From contig NZ_JBHTKJ010000043.1 in the NCBI RefSeq assembly GCF_042675965.1, positions 1-36,373 of the forward strand: 36,373 nt of DNA, given 5' to 3'. A program made the translations under genes and the position numbers. Below, one piece after another: positions 24,524 to 32,856 of the stretch; the first letter of the stretch is position 1; each line of letters begins with the position of its first letter. Below the pieces are notes generated by a model that was not told the origin of the DNA, made no database searches, and worked only from the letters and a program-made list of their open reading frames with translations. This DNA is from Virgibacillus_R byunsanensis. GTDB lineage: Bacteria; Bacillota; Bacilli; Bacillales; Amphibacillaceae.

Positions 24524-26923
24524 TTAGTTACGTAGTGGTTTTCCTTTTAGTAACATGTGTTGCATTCGTTGTTGTGTTAACGGTTCAGCGATTAAGCTGA
24601 GGAATGCTTCACGCTCTAAATCAAGTATTACTTGTTCATCAATTAATGTTCCTTCTTTAATACGACCACCTGATAAAACATACGCTAACTTTTCCGCTAT
24701 TTTCACATCATGTTCAGACGCATATCCACCAAATCTCAACGTTTTTGCACCTAGTAACATCGCAGCATAACCCGCTTCACCTACTACTGGAACCTTTTCA
24801 CGCTTTGGTGCTTGGTAGCCAGCGTTAGCTAATGCTAATACTTTTTCTTTAGCATCGTATAACAAGTGGTCTGGATTTACGCTAATGGAATCTTTGCTAT
24901 TTAAAAATCCGTTTTCACGTGCCTCAGCTGCCGACGTTGAAACTTTTGCTGTTGCGATTTTTTCGAATACATCATTTGCAACTTTCGTTAAATCAAAATC
25001 TACACCTTCTGGCAGATTACGAAGTTCTTTTAAGTAAAGTTCTTTCGTACCTCCACCACCTGGAATTAATCCTACACCGAACTCCACAAGTCCCATATAA
25101 GTTTCAGCTGATGCCTGGATTGCCGCTGCTGGTAATGACACCTCAGCACCGCCACCAAGAGTCATATTAAATGGTGCAGTAACCACTGGTTTCTCGGAAT
25201 ATTTAATATTCATTGCCATGTTCTGGAACTGCCTTACAACCATGTCGAGTTCAAAGAAGTTATCATCTTGTGCTTCTAAGAGCATCATTCCTAAATTAGC
25301 CCCAACACAGAAGTTATTACCTTGATTTCCGATAACTAGCCCTTTGTAATTTCTGCCTACTTCTTCTATTGCGAAATTCACCATTTGAATGATATCAAGA
25401 CCAATTGCATTGCTTTGTGAATGGAACTCAAGTCCTGCAACACCGTCACCTAAGTCTACTAAACTAGCACCAGTATTCTTTTTAATAACACCTCTTACGT
25501 CTTTTAAACGTTTTAAATTGATTTCTTTTTTGTTGAAATTTTGTTGTTTATATTCACCATTATCATAATAGTACACATTCCCGTTATCTGTTTTATAGAA
25601 GGATTCATAACCTTGTTCTAATAGATTAAGAATCCATTCAGGGACTGTTTCGCCTTCTTTTTGCATACGCTCAACTGAATTACGCACTCCAATTGCATCC
25701 CATGTTTCAAACGGACCGATTTCCCAACCAAATCCCCATTTCATTGCTTGGTCGATAGAAACGATATCATCAGCTATTTCACCTATTAAATCCGCTGCGT
25801 AAATTAAAACTGGTTTGATAATAGACCAGACCAAATCACCTGCCTTATCTCCTTTAGCAGATACAAGCGCTTTCAATTTACAACGGGATTCTTTCTCTTG
25901 TTTTGCCATTTCCGTTGCAGCAGTTTTCAGTTTTTTGCGATCCTCGTATTCTAGTGTTTCTGGATTCAATTCATAAATGGCACTTCCGTCTTTTCCCTTT
26001 TTCTTCAAGAAAAATCCTTGGCCACTTTTGGAACCAAGCCATCCATTTTCCTGCATTTTTAACATAAAATCAGGTATATCAAATACTTCTTTTTCTGCGC
26101 CTTCCACTTGGTCATAGACATTTTTTGCTACATGGATAAATGTATCTAAACCAACTACGTCTAATGTGCGGAATGTTGCGCTTTTCGGACGTCCTATCAT
26201 TGGTCCTGTTACAGAATCTACTTCTCCGACACTATAACCGCCTGCAAGCATCTTTTGGACAGTTACAAGTAAACCGTATGTGCCAATTCGATTTGCGATA
26301 AAGTTAGGTGTATCTTTAGCTTCTACAACACCTTTACCTAAAACATCTTCTCCAAATGTTTTCATAAACTCCAATACTTTTGGATCGGTATCTTTAGTTG
26401 GAATAACTTCAAGTAACTTTAAGTAACGTGGCGGATTGAAAAAGTGCGTTCCCAGAAAATGTTTGCGGAAGTCTTCTGAACGATCAGCAGCCATATCTTC
26501 AACTGAAATTCCTGATGTATTAGAGCTAACAAGTGCTCCTTTTTTACGATATTTATCTACGTTTGCAAATACCTTCTTCTTTATATCCAGGTTTTCAACT
26601 ACTACTTCAATGATCCAGTCAACGTCTGCTAGCTTCTCCATATCGTCATCCATATTACCTACCTCTATTAATTCAAGATTCTTTTTAGTAGTAATTGGTG
26701 ACGGTTTTTGTTGTAACAAGGCTTTTTTACTTTGTGCGGCGATACGATTTCGTACAGTCCGGTCCGCTAATGTTAAACCTTTCTTCTCTTCATCTTTTGT
26801 TAGCTCACGCGGTGCGATATCAAGCATAATCGTCGGAATACCTACGTTAGCCAAGTGAGCCGCAATTCCAGACCCCATAACACCAGAGCCTAGCACTGCA
26901 GCGCGCTTGATTGTTTGCTTCAT
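24524..26923 (-). CDS. fadN: 3-hydroxyacyl-CoA dehydrogenase / enoyl-CoA hydratase FadN
   Basis: A 799-residue bifunctional beta-oxidation enzyme. The N-terminal NAD-dependent dehydrogenase has the Rossmann motif G12-S-G14-V-M-G17 and the HFFNPPRYLKLLEVIPT block. The C-terminal half contains the crotonase domain, with GLVIGNQGNNFCVGANLGMM forming the oxyanion region and EFGVGLIPGGGGTKE following. The dehydrogenase-then-hydratase order is the FadN (YusL) arrangement and differs from E. coli FadB. It is the first gene of fadN-fadA-fadE. A perfect FadR-type operator sits 23 bases before its ATG. Expression is therefore expected to be repressed by FadR and released by long-chain acyl-CoA. Confidence 0.94.
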   Translation of the reverse strand: MKQTIKRAAVLGSGVMGSGIAAHLANVGIPTIMLDIAPRELTKDEEKKGLTLADRTVRNRIAAQSKKALLQQKPSPITTKKNLELIEVGNMDDDMEKLADVDWIIEVVVENLDIKKKVFANVDKYRKKGALVSSNTSGISVEDMAADRSEDFRKHFLGTHFFNPPRYLKLLEVIPTKDTDPKVLEFMKTFGEDVLGKGVVEAKDTPNFIANRIGTYGLLVTVQKMLAGGYSVGEVDSVTGPMIGRPKSATFRTLDVVGLDTFIHVAKNVYDQVEGAEKEVFDIPDFMLKMQENGWLGSKSGQGFFLKKKGKDGSAIYELNPETLEYEDRKKLKTAATEMAKQEKESRCKLKALVSAKGDKAGDLVWSIIKPVLIYAADLIGEIADDIVSIDQAMKWGFGWEIGPFETWDAIGVRNSVERMQKEGETVPEWILNLLEQGYESFYKTDNGNVYYYDNGEYKQQNFNKKEINLKRLKDVRGVIKKNTGASLVDLGDGVAGLEFHSQSNAIGLDIIQMVNFAIEEVGRNYKGLVIGNQGNNFCVGANLGMMLLEAQDDNFFELDMVVRQFQNMAMNIKYSEKPVVTAPFNMTLGGGAEVSLPAAAIQASAETYMGLVEFGVGLIPGGGGTKELYLKELRNLPEGVDFDLTKVANDVFEKIATAKVSTSAAEARENGFLNSKDSISVNPDHLLYDAKEKVLALANAGYQAPKREKVPVVGEAGYAAMLLGAKTLRFGGYASEHDVKIAEKLAYVLSGGRIKEGTLIDEQVILDLEREAFLSLIAEPLTQQRMQHMLLKGKPLRN

Positions 26924-26945
26924 GTTTTATCCCCCTATCTTTGTT

Positions 26946-26963
26946 TGAATGAATACTCATTCA
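26946..26963 (-). promoter_or_regulatory. FadR operator upstream of fadN
   Basis: TGAATGAATACTCATTCA fully fits the Bacillus FadR consensus TGAATGANTANTCATTCA as I know it. It lies 23 bases before the fadN ATG, just downstream of a possible -10 (TATACT on the minus strand), so binding would block transcription. A weak -35 (TGGATA, spacer 18) is all I find upstream. Confidence 0.93.
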
Positions 26964-27067
26964 TTTTTAAGTATAAAATAAAAGATAGTTGCCTATCCAT
27001 CTAGTTATTACTATAAATTATATTCTGATATTTCGCAATAAATATCATGTAAATTCTGTTAATTTAT

Positions 27068-27100
27068 TTTGCGATCGAATGTAGTCCAAACGATCGCAAA
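27068..27100. terminator. 10-base inverted repeat after proline dehydrogenase
   Basis: TTTGCGATCG (27068-27077) and CGATCGCAAA (27091-27100) are perfect inverted repeats with a 13-base loop, three bases after the proline dehydrogenase stop codon. The minus-strand tail (ATAAATTAAC) lacks a T-run, whereas the plus strand is followed by TTATTTTTTT. It may end transcription of the gene before the fadN promoter region, but this is unproven. Confidence 0.55.
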
Positions 27101-27103
27101 GCA

Positions 27104-28021
27104 TTATTTTTTTAATATTCCTTTAAGCACGAACATTACATTCGCTGGGCGTTCAGCTAATCGTCGCATATTATACCCATACCAATCATTCCCATATGGT
27201 ACATAAACGCGCATTTTATATCCTTCTTTTAAGAGCTTACTCTGTAGTTCGATACGAATTCCAAATAACATTTGAAATTCAAATTGATCCCTAGGAATAT
27301 TATGTTCTTTTTCTAGTTGTTTTGTATAATCAATTATGGCATCGTCATGAGTGGCAATTGCAGTATAATTACCGTTTAAGAGATTCATTTCAATAAGCTT
27401 TTTATAGTTTTCATCTACATCTTTTTTCTCTGGAAATGCAACTTCTGGTGATTCCTTATACGCACCTTTTACAAGACGCAGATATGGATTATAATCGTCT
27501 AATTCTTGAATATCCTCTTCTGTTCGATATAGATATGCTTGTAAAACAGTCCCTACATTATCGTATTCATTTCTAAGTTCTTTAAATATTTCTAAGGTAG
27601 TCTCGCAACGTTCATAGTCTTCCATATCAATTGTTACGATTACATTATGCTTTTGACCAGCATCTAGAATTTTACGTAAATTCGTCATTACTAGTTCACG
27701 GGATATATCTAGTCCCATAGAGGTCATCTTCAAAGATAGCTCGGAATTAAGCCCTTTTTCTGCTATTATTTCAATAGCATGAACGCATTCATCGGCAGAT
27801 TCAATTGCTTCTTTTTCATTGTCAACAAACTCTCCCAAGTGATCTACTGTAACGACAAATCCGTCCTCGTTTATTTCTTTAATTTTTCTTGCTGCATGGT
27901 CAATATCGACACCCGCCACAAATCGTGCTGCCCCAAAACGAAGACCGTATTTTTTTGCCAGTTTTGTAAGCGTTTTATTTTTCGATAAAAACAAAAAGAA
28001 GTTACGCATAAGCTGTTCCAC
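27104..28021 (-). CDS. proline dehydrogenase family protein (YusM/PutB-like)
   Basis: A 305-residue TIM-barrel flavoprotein that oxidises proline to pyrroline-5-carboxylate. The FAD and substrate motifs YLRLVKGAYKE and the C-terminal YGYNMRRLAERP (with two Arg for the proline carboxylate) are present. The length is that of monofunctional Bacillus proline dehydrogenases. GTG 28021 follows GGGGG by seven bases. ATG 28009 is an alternative. It sits directly upstream of fadN, as B. subtilis yusM does next to yusL. No P5C dehydrogenase gene is in the window, so its link with fatty-acid oxidation is positional only. Confidence 0.88.
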   Translation of the reverse strand: MEQLMRNFFLFLSKNKTLTKLAKKYGLRFGAARFVAGVDIDHAARKIKEINEDGFVVTVDHLGEFVDNEKEAIESADECVHAIEIIAEKGLNSELSLKMTSMGLDISRELVMTNLRKILDAGQKHNVIVTIDMEDYERCETTLEIFKELRNEYDNVGTVLQAYLYRTEEDIQELDDYNPYLRLVKGAYKESPEVAFPEKKDVDENYKKLIEMNLLNGNYTAIATHDDAIIDYTKQLEKEHNIPRDQFEFQMLFGIRIELQSKLLKEGYKMRVYVPYGNDWYGYNMRRLAERPANVMFVLKGILKK

Positions 28022-28144
28022 GCCATTACCCCCAAATAAAAATTATTTCTATATATAATAGATAAAGTTAAAGATATAAAACTATTTTATCACTTTTTGA
28101 CGAAAAGGAGTATATATTTTTCCTAAATATATGCGTTTTTTTGT

Positions 28145-28552
28145 GAACAAAAGCGTATTCGCCCTGAAAGACACGACAAACATAAGCAAGTCGCGGAATG
28201 TGGATGCCTTTACCCAAGCCGAACTGCTTATGTCTCAAGTGTCTAAGCGTTGGCCGACGAAAACGCCACGTCCTTACAAAAGAAAAACGCTTTTTCTACG
28301 TGCGATGCTTTTTCAGAGAAGCATTCCTTATCCTGTGGCTTCATCGGCACTAGTACGTCCTCGAAAAAGGAGTTCGTTTTAACGTGTACGATGTTTCGCT
28401 GTCGAAGCCTTCCTTGTCCTGTACGTCGAAGCTGAACGTGGCTGATTCTGTAAATAGATATACTTAACTTTCAAGTGATTCTTTCTTTACTCATTAAAAA
28501 ACTTAGCTTATCTCCAAGCCTTAATGGCGGAAGCCTTTTATAATTTCCTAGA
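28145..28552 (-). repeat. composite intergenic repeat, copy F (long left arm, beta right arm)
   Basis: A block of about 410 bases between proline dehydrogenase and copZ. It shares GAACAAAAGCG, ACAAACATAAGCA and ACTGCTTATG with copy B. It shares AACGCCACGTCCT, TTCCTTATCCTGTGGC and CATCGGCACTAGTACGTCC with copies A and E. The end TTTTATAATTTCCTAG is the same as in copies C and E and lies eight bases from the terminator at 28560. Bases 28450-28535 are a segment not seen in the other copies. Positions 28022-28144 are AT-rich and otherwise empty. Confidence 0.85.
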
Positions 28553-28559
28553 TGAAATA

Positions 28560-28592
28560 AAGCTGATTTCCTTTTCAAAAGGAAATCAGCTT
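28560..28592 (-). terminator. terminator of the csoR-copA-copZ operon
   Basis: AAGCTGATTTCCTTTT and AAAAGGAAATCAGCTT form a perfect 16-base inverted repeat around one base. On the minus strand it is followed by TATTTCATC, starting the TCTAGG end of repeat copy F. It lies four bases after the copZ stop codon. Confidence 0.88.
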
Positions 28593-28596
28593 ATTA

Positions 28597-28803
28597 TTAC
28601 GCTACAACGTCGTAGCCTTGATCTTCTATTGCTTCACGCATATCAGACACAGTTACATGTGCATCATCATACGTAACATCAACTTTTCCAGTGCCGAGGT
28701 TTACCTCAACACCATTTACACCTTCTAAACCTTCTAGTGCGTCTTTCACTGATTTTTCGCAGTGTCCACAAGTCATTCCTCTTACATCTAAAGTGGTTTG
28801 CAT
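28597..28803 (-). CDS. copZ: copper chaperone CopZ
   Basis: A 68-residue heavy-metal-associated (HMA) domain protein that carries Cu(I) in the cytoplasm and hands it to CopA and CsoR. The Cu(I) site is Cys12 and Cys15 in GMTCGHCEKSV. ATG 28803 is preferred because AAAGGGG lies eight bases before it. The frame open to 28821 would add six residues with no ribosome site. It lies 25 bases after copA in the csoR operon, followed directly by a strong terminator. Confidence 0.94.
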   Translation of the reverse strand: MQTTLDVRGMTCGHCEKSVKDALEGLEGVNGVEVNLGTGKVDVTYDDAHVTVSDMREAIEDQGYDVVA

Positions 28804-28828
28804 GATTCTATCCCCTTTCAAAGTTTAT

Positions 28829-31213
28829 TTATATTCTAACTCGCTTTAATCTAAGCGAGTTGGAAACAACACTCACAGAGCTAAAAGCCATTGCTGCACC
28901 TGCAATCCAAGGTGCTAATAAGCCAATAGCAGCAATCGGAATTCCGGCACTATTATAAGCAAATGCCCAAAATAAGTTTTGTCGGATGTTTTTAATGGTA
29001 GCATGACTTAACTTTATTGCTTTTGGTATCAGCAATAACTCCCCACCAAGAATGGTTACATCTGCTGCTTCTATTGCAATTTCTGTACCTGTTCCGATGG
29101 CAATTCCAATATCGGCAATTGCTAGTGCGGGGGCATCATTAATTCCATCACCAACCATTGCTACTTTTTTACCCTGTTGCTGGATCTCTTTGACTTTATC
29201 CGCTTTTTCTTCAGGTAAAACCTGTGCAATAACCTGGTCAATACCAACCTCACTCGCAATGGCCTTTGCTGTTCGTTCGTTATCACCGGTTAACATGATA
29301 ACGTCGAGACCTTGGTCCTTCAATTGTCGAACAGCTTCAATAGCTGATTCTTTTACGGTGTCTGCTACAGCTACTATTCCACTATATTGTCCATTTACCG
29401 CAATAAGCATCGATGTTTTACCACTTTTTTCATACTCGATTAATTCAGTTTCTACATCACTAACATCTATTTCGTTTTCAACCATTAACTTACGTGTACC
29501 TACTAATACCTGATCGTCTGCAACTTTAGCTCTGATACCGTGCCCCGGTATTGCTGTAAACTCATCGGCACCTATAATTTCAACCTTATTTTCAGTTGCA
29601 TAGGTCACAATTGCTTCCGCTAATGGATGTTCAGAACCCTTTTCAGCACTTGCTAATAATTGAAGTGCCTTATTATCACCGGTGAAATCAGTTACCTCAG
29701 GTTTTCCTTTTGTAATAGTTCCAGTTTTATCAAAAATAATGGCATCTAATTGATGGGTGCGTTCTAAATGCTCCCCACCCTTAAACAGGATTCCGCTCTC
29801 AGCTGCTTTACCTGTACCTACCATAATAGAAGTAGGTGTAGCTAAACCTAATGCACATGGACAGGCAATTACAAGAACTGCAATGGAAGCAGTTAATGCT
29901 AGTTCCAGGTTACCAGGTGAAACAAGCATGATCCATACCGTAAATGTGATAAGTGCAATGACCACCACAATTGGAACAAAATATCCTGAAATCACATCGG
30001 CCAGACGCTGAATTGGAGCTTTAGAACCTTGAGCGTCCTCAACAGCTTTCACAATAGAAGCAAGTGCTGTGTCCTTACCAACCTTAGTCGCTTCCATTTC
30101 GATGGTGCCATTCTTATTAATCGTTGCTCCAATAACATTTGCTTGCAGTTCTTTTTCAATTGGTATAGATTCACCTGTGATCATTGATTCGTCTACAGAT
30201 GTTCGTCCTTTCCTAACGATACCATCTACAGGTATTTTCTCGCCTGGTTTCACAACGATCCGATCCCCAGATACTACATCTTCAATTGGTATCATGACTT
30301 CTTCATTATTACGAATAACTCGTGCTTGCTTTGCTTGTAAATTAAGCAGTTTTGATATAGCAAGTGTCGTTTTTCCTTTTGCACTTGTTTCTAAATATTT
30401 CCCAAATAAAATCAAGGTGATTAATATAGCGCTTGTTTCAAAGTAAAGATGCGGCATATAACCCGGATTACCAATAGTTTTACCTACTTCATATAAACTG
30501 TAAAAGTAGGCAGCACTAGTACCGAGTGCAACCAACACATCCATATTAGCACTTTGATTACGTAGATTTTTGTATGCACCCTCATAAAACTGCCAACCGA
30601 TTACAAATTGAACCGGTGTAGCAAGTAAAAATTGAAACCATGGATTCATCAATATATCTGGCAATGACAATCCCATCAGATGATCTAACATCGTAATTAA
30701 TAATGGAATAGAGAGAATTGCAGAAATAAGTAACTTTATTTGCATTCGCTTAATCTGCTTTTCCTTTTGAGATTGCTTTGTTTCTTTATCAGCTTTTGCC
30801 TTTGCGTCATATCCTAACTTCTGAATTCTGCCAATAAGATCTGCTTCTTCAATCAGGCCAGGATTATATTCTATTGCAGCCGTTTCGTTAGCAAGATTTA
30901 CCGTTGCAAGCTTGACCCCTGTTTGTTTATTCAACACTTTCTCAATGCGTGATGAACATGCAGCACATGTCATTCCAAATACGTCGAATTCAGCTTTCTC
31001 CACCTGTACACCATATCCCAATTTTTCAATTCTGGACGTAATATCATTAACAGAGGTAGAGTCCGGATTATAATCAACAGTTGCCTTTTCTGTCGTTAGA
31101 TTAACTTTGGCATCTACACCGTCCATTTTATTCAACACTTTTTCTACTCTGGTTGAACAGGCTGCACATGTCATTCCTGTTACCCCAACTGATATTTGTT
31201 TTGTATCGCTCAA
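28829..31213 (-). CDS. copA: copper-exporting P1B-type ATPase CopA
   Basis: A 794-residue Cu(I) efflux ATPase of the cytoplasmic membrane. Two N-terminal HMA domains have CxxC at Cys16/Cys19 and Cys83/Cys86 (both TCAAC). Membrane helices start at about residue 160. The TGES actuator motif is at about 346-349, the metal-passage motif CPC at 451-453 (VIACPCALG), and the phosphorylation site is Asp495 in DKTGTIT. The HP motif (SEHPLAEAI) and GDGINDAPAL follow. I place the start at TTG 31213 (MSDTKQIS), as AGGAGG lies seven bases before it. An ATG at 31231 overlaps csoR and lacks a site. Confidence 0.94.
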   Translation of the reverse strand: MSDTKQISVGVTGMTCAACSTRVEKVLNKMDGVDAKVNLTTEKATVDYNPDSTSVNDITSRIEKLGYGVQVEKAEFDVFGMTCAACSSRIEKVLNKQTGVKLATVNLANETAAIEYNPGLIEEADLIGRIQKLGYDAKAKADKETKQSQKEKQIKRMQIKLLISAILSIPLLITMLDHLMGLSLPDILMNPWFQFLLATPVQFVIGWQFYEGAYKNLRNQSANMDVLVALGTSAAYFYSLYEVGKTIGNPGYMPHLYFETSAILITLILFGKYLETSAKGKTTLAISKLLNLQAKQARVIRNNEEVMIPIEDVVSGDRIVVKPGEKIPVDGIVRKGRTSVDESMITGESIPIEKELQANVIGATINKNGTIEMEATKVGKDTALASIVKAVEDAQGSKAPIQRLADVISGYFVPIVVVIALITFTVWIMLVSPGNLELALTASIAVLVIACPCALGLATPTSIMVGTGKAAESGILFKGGEHLERTHQLDAIIFDKTGTITKGKPEVTDFTGDNKALQLLASAEKGSEHPLAEAIVTYATENKVEIIGADEFTAIPGHGIRAKVADDQVLVGTRKLMVENEIDVSDVETELIEYEKSGKTSMLIAVNGQYSGIVAVADTVKESAIEAVRQLKDQGLDVIMLTGDNERTAKAIASEVGIDQVIAQVLPEEKADKVKEIQQQGKKVAMVGDGINDAPALAIADIGIAIGTGTEIAIEAADVTILGGELLLIPKAIKLSHATIKNIRQNLFWAFAYNSAGIPIAAIGLLAPWIAGAAMAFSSVSVVSNSLRLKRVRI

Positions 31214-31227
31214 TTTTATCCCTCCTA

Positions 31228-31539
31228 TCACTTAGAAAATTGCTTCATAACCTCCATTAATTCATCAATAGCTTCATTTCCTTCACCAGACTTGACCGCT
31301 GAACTTACACAATGCTTTGTATGCCTTTCTGCTACTGAGAATCCAACCTTTTTCAAGGCTGCGTTTATTGCACTGATTTGTACCAGAACGTCTACACAAT
31401 ATCGATCTTCTTCAATCATTTTTTGTATCCCACGAACTTGACCTTCTATTCGTTTTAAGCGATTTACAACAGCTTCTTTTTCATCCTTTGATCTTGGTGT
31501 TACGGGGTGTTTATCTACTTGTTCAACCAAACGAATCAC
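31228..31539 (-). CDS. csoR: copper-sensing repressor CsoR
   Basis: A 103-residue all-helical repressor of the CsoR/RcnR family. The Cu(I) ligands are in the family spacing: Cys48 (DRYCVDVL), His73 and Cys77 (ERHTKHC). NRLKRIEGQVRGIQKM is the DNA-binding helix. Copper binding releases it from DNA and turns on copA and copZ. GTG 31539 follows AAAGGTG by about eight bases. It is the first gene of csoR-copA-copZ, and its operator lies in the promoter immediately upstream, giving autoregulation. Confidence 0.93.
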   Translation of the reverse strand: MIRLVEQVDKHPVTPRSKDEKEAVVNRLKRIEGQVRGIQKMIEEDRYCVDVLVQISAINAALKKVGFSVAERHTKHCVSSAVKSGEGNEAIDELMEVMKQFSK

Positions 31540-31561
31540 ATCCTTTTCACCTTTCTGGCTT

Positions 31562-31592
31562 ATACTATACCCCCCTATAGTATATAAGTCAA
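31562..31592 (-). promoter_or_regulatory. csoR-copAZ promoter with CsoR operator
   Basis: On the minus strand TTGACT (plus 31587-31592) and TATAGT (plus 31564-31569) are separated by exactly 17 bases, forming a sigma-A promoter. A perfect inverted repeat ATACTATA-CCCCCC-TATAGTAT (31562-31583) covers the -10 and most of the spacer. A G-run between AT-rich arms is the known style of CsoR operators. Its position would block RNA polymerase until Cu(I) removes CsoR. Confidence 0.88.
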
Positions 31593-31677
31593 CTGATTAA
31601 ACTGTAATTACGTGCATATAACTTTTAAAATGATTCTTTTAACTAGGTGGCAAAATAAGCAACATTTTCAAACTATT

Positions 31678-31724
31678 AAATCGTAATCAATCCTATTTAC
31701 AAATCGTAATCGTTACGATATTAT
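31678..31724 (+). promoter_or_regulatory. znuACB promoter with Zur box in the spacer
   Basis: TTTACA (31696-31701) and TATTAT (31719-31724) form a sigma-A promoter with a 17-base spacer. The Zur box TCGTAATCGTTACGA (31704-31718) differs by one base from the Bacillus consensus TCGTAATNATTACGA and fills the spacer almost exactly, extended by A and T on each side. A second half-site, AAATCGTAAT (31678-31687), lies 23 bases upstream of the AAATCGTAAT at 31701. Repression by Zn-loaded Zur is strongly implied. Confidence 0.9.
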
Positions 31725-31762
31725 ATAAAAGTATAAACAAAGTTACGGGAAGGAATATGATC

Positions 31763-32839
31763 ATGAAACTCTTACAAATCATTAGTTTATTAGTATTAGC
31801 AGGGATAATCTTCAGCGGGTGTACATCACCTTCTAGCCAAGAATCGGATACTAATTCAGACCTAACCATATATACATCCATCTACCCTATTCAATTTGCA
31901 GTAGAACAAATTGGCGGTGACTCCGTTTCAGTGAAGTCTTTGTATCCTCCAGGAGTTGATGCACATACGTATGAACCAACTTCAAAGGACATGACGACTA
32001 TTGCAAAAAGTGATGCCTTCATTTATATGGGTGCGGGTATGGAAGGTTTTGCCCAAAGTGCAGCAGACGCATTAGAATCACAGGATTTAAGTTTAGTAGA
32101 ACTAGGACAACATGAAGAACTTTTTCATGTGGATGAGAATCTAGAGCATGAAGAAGACAGTGAGCACGAAGAAGAACGTGAAGAAGAACATGAAGAACAT
32201 GAACACGAAGACCATGAAGAAGAACATGAAGAACATGAAGAACATGAACACGAAGACCATGAAGAAGAACATGAAGACCATGAAGGGCAAGTTGAAGATG
32301 ATGGACATAACCATGGTGATCTTGACCCTCACATTTGGCTGGATCCAAAGCGTATGCTAGAAATGTCTCACATTATAAAAAGCGAATTAATCACGCTTAA
32401 TCCAGAGAAATCCGATCTCTACAATAAAAACTTTCAAGCACTTAAAGAAGATTTACTAGTACTTGATGAACAATTCACGGAAACCTTACAATCTAAAACA
32501 AACAAAGAAATACTAGTTTCCCACGCTGCATACGGTTATTGGGAAGAACGTTACGGAATTGAACAAATTGCCATAAATGGCTTATCATCAAGTAGTGAAC
32601 CTTCCCAAAAAGAACTAACAGAAATCATCGATCAAGCAGAAAAACACCATTTAGAATATATAATCATTGAGCAAAATAGTACCAATAATGTCTCCAAAAT
32701 CATCCAAGACCAAATTGGTGCCCAAACCCTTGAAATTCATAATCTCTCTGTATTAACAGATAATGATATAGATAAAGAGAAAGATTATTTTTCTATTATG
32801 TATCAGAATTTAGATGTACTTGATCAAGTGACGAATTAA
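31763..32839 (+). CDS. znuA: zinc ABC transporter substrate-binding lipoprotein ZnuA (AdcA-type)
   Basis: A 358-residue zinc-binding lipoprotein. The lipobox is FSGC with Cys20. Cluster A-I fold residues are visible: His68 (DAHTYEP), His190 (DPHIWLD) and His254 (SHAAYGY). Residues 127-190 form a very long His/Glu/Asp-rich loop with a 15-residue tandem repeat (EHEHEDHEEEHE and variants), expected to gather or buffer zinc. The DNA beneath repeats with a 45-base period. ATG 31763 is preferred since GGAAGGA lies eight bases before it. ATG 31757 is too close to that site. It is the first gene of znuA-znuC-znuB-zur-crcB-crcB. Confidence 0.93.
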   Translation: MKLLQIISLLVLAGIIFSGCTSPSSQESDTNSDLTIYTSIYPIQFAVEQIGGDSVSVKSLYPPGVDAHTYEPTSKDMTTIAKSDAFIYMGAGMEGFAQSAADALESQDLSLVELGQHEELFHVDENLEHEEDSEHEEEREEEHEEHEHEDHEEEHEEHEEHEHEDHEEEHEDHEGQVEDDGHNHGDLDPHIWLDPKRMLEMSHIIKSELITLNPEKSDLYNKNFQALKEDLLVLDEQFTETLQSKTNKEILVSHAAYGYWEERYGIEQIAINGLSSSSEPSQKELTEIIDQAEKHHLEYIIIEQNSTNNVSKIIQDQIGAQTLEIHNLSVLTDNDIDKEKDYFSIMYQNLDVLDQVTN

Positions 32840-32856
32840 CGGAGAGGAGTACAATC

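Noticed and set aside
28131..28435. Open frames within repeat copy F
   Set aside because: Frames follow the repeat arms, not a protein. Copy B, sharing the sequence, does not keep them.
31214..31231. ATG 31231 as the start of CopA
   Set aside because: It overlaps the csoR end and lacks a ribosome site. TTG 31213 has AGGAGG at the right distance and gives the normal N-terminus.
32147..32285. Tandem repeats that could look like a CRISPR array
   Set aside because: They are in-frame 45-base coding repeats of the ZnuA His/Glu loop, without unique spacers.
32019..32360. Open frames antisense or out of frame with the znuA His-rich region
   Set aside because: Low-complexity shadows produced by the GAA/CAT codon repeats of znuA.
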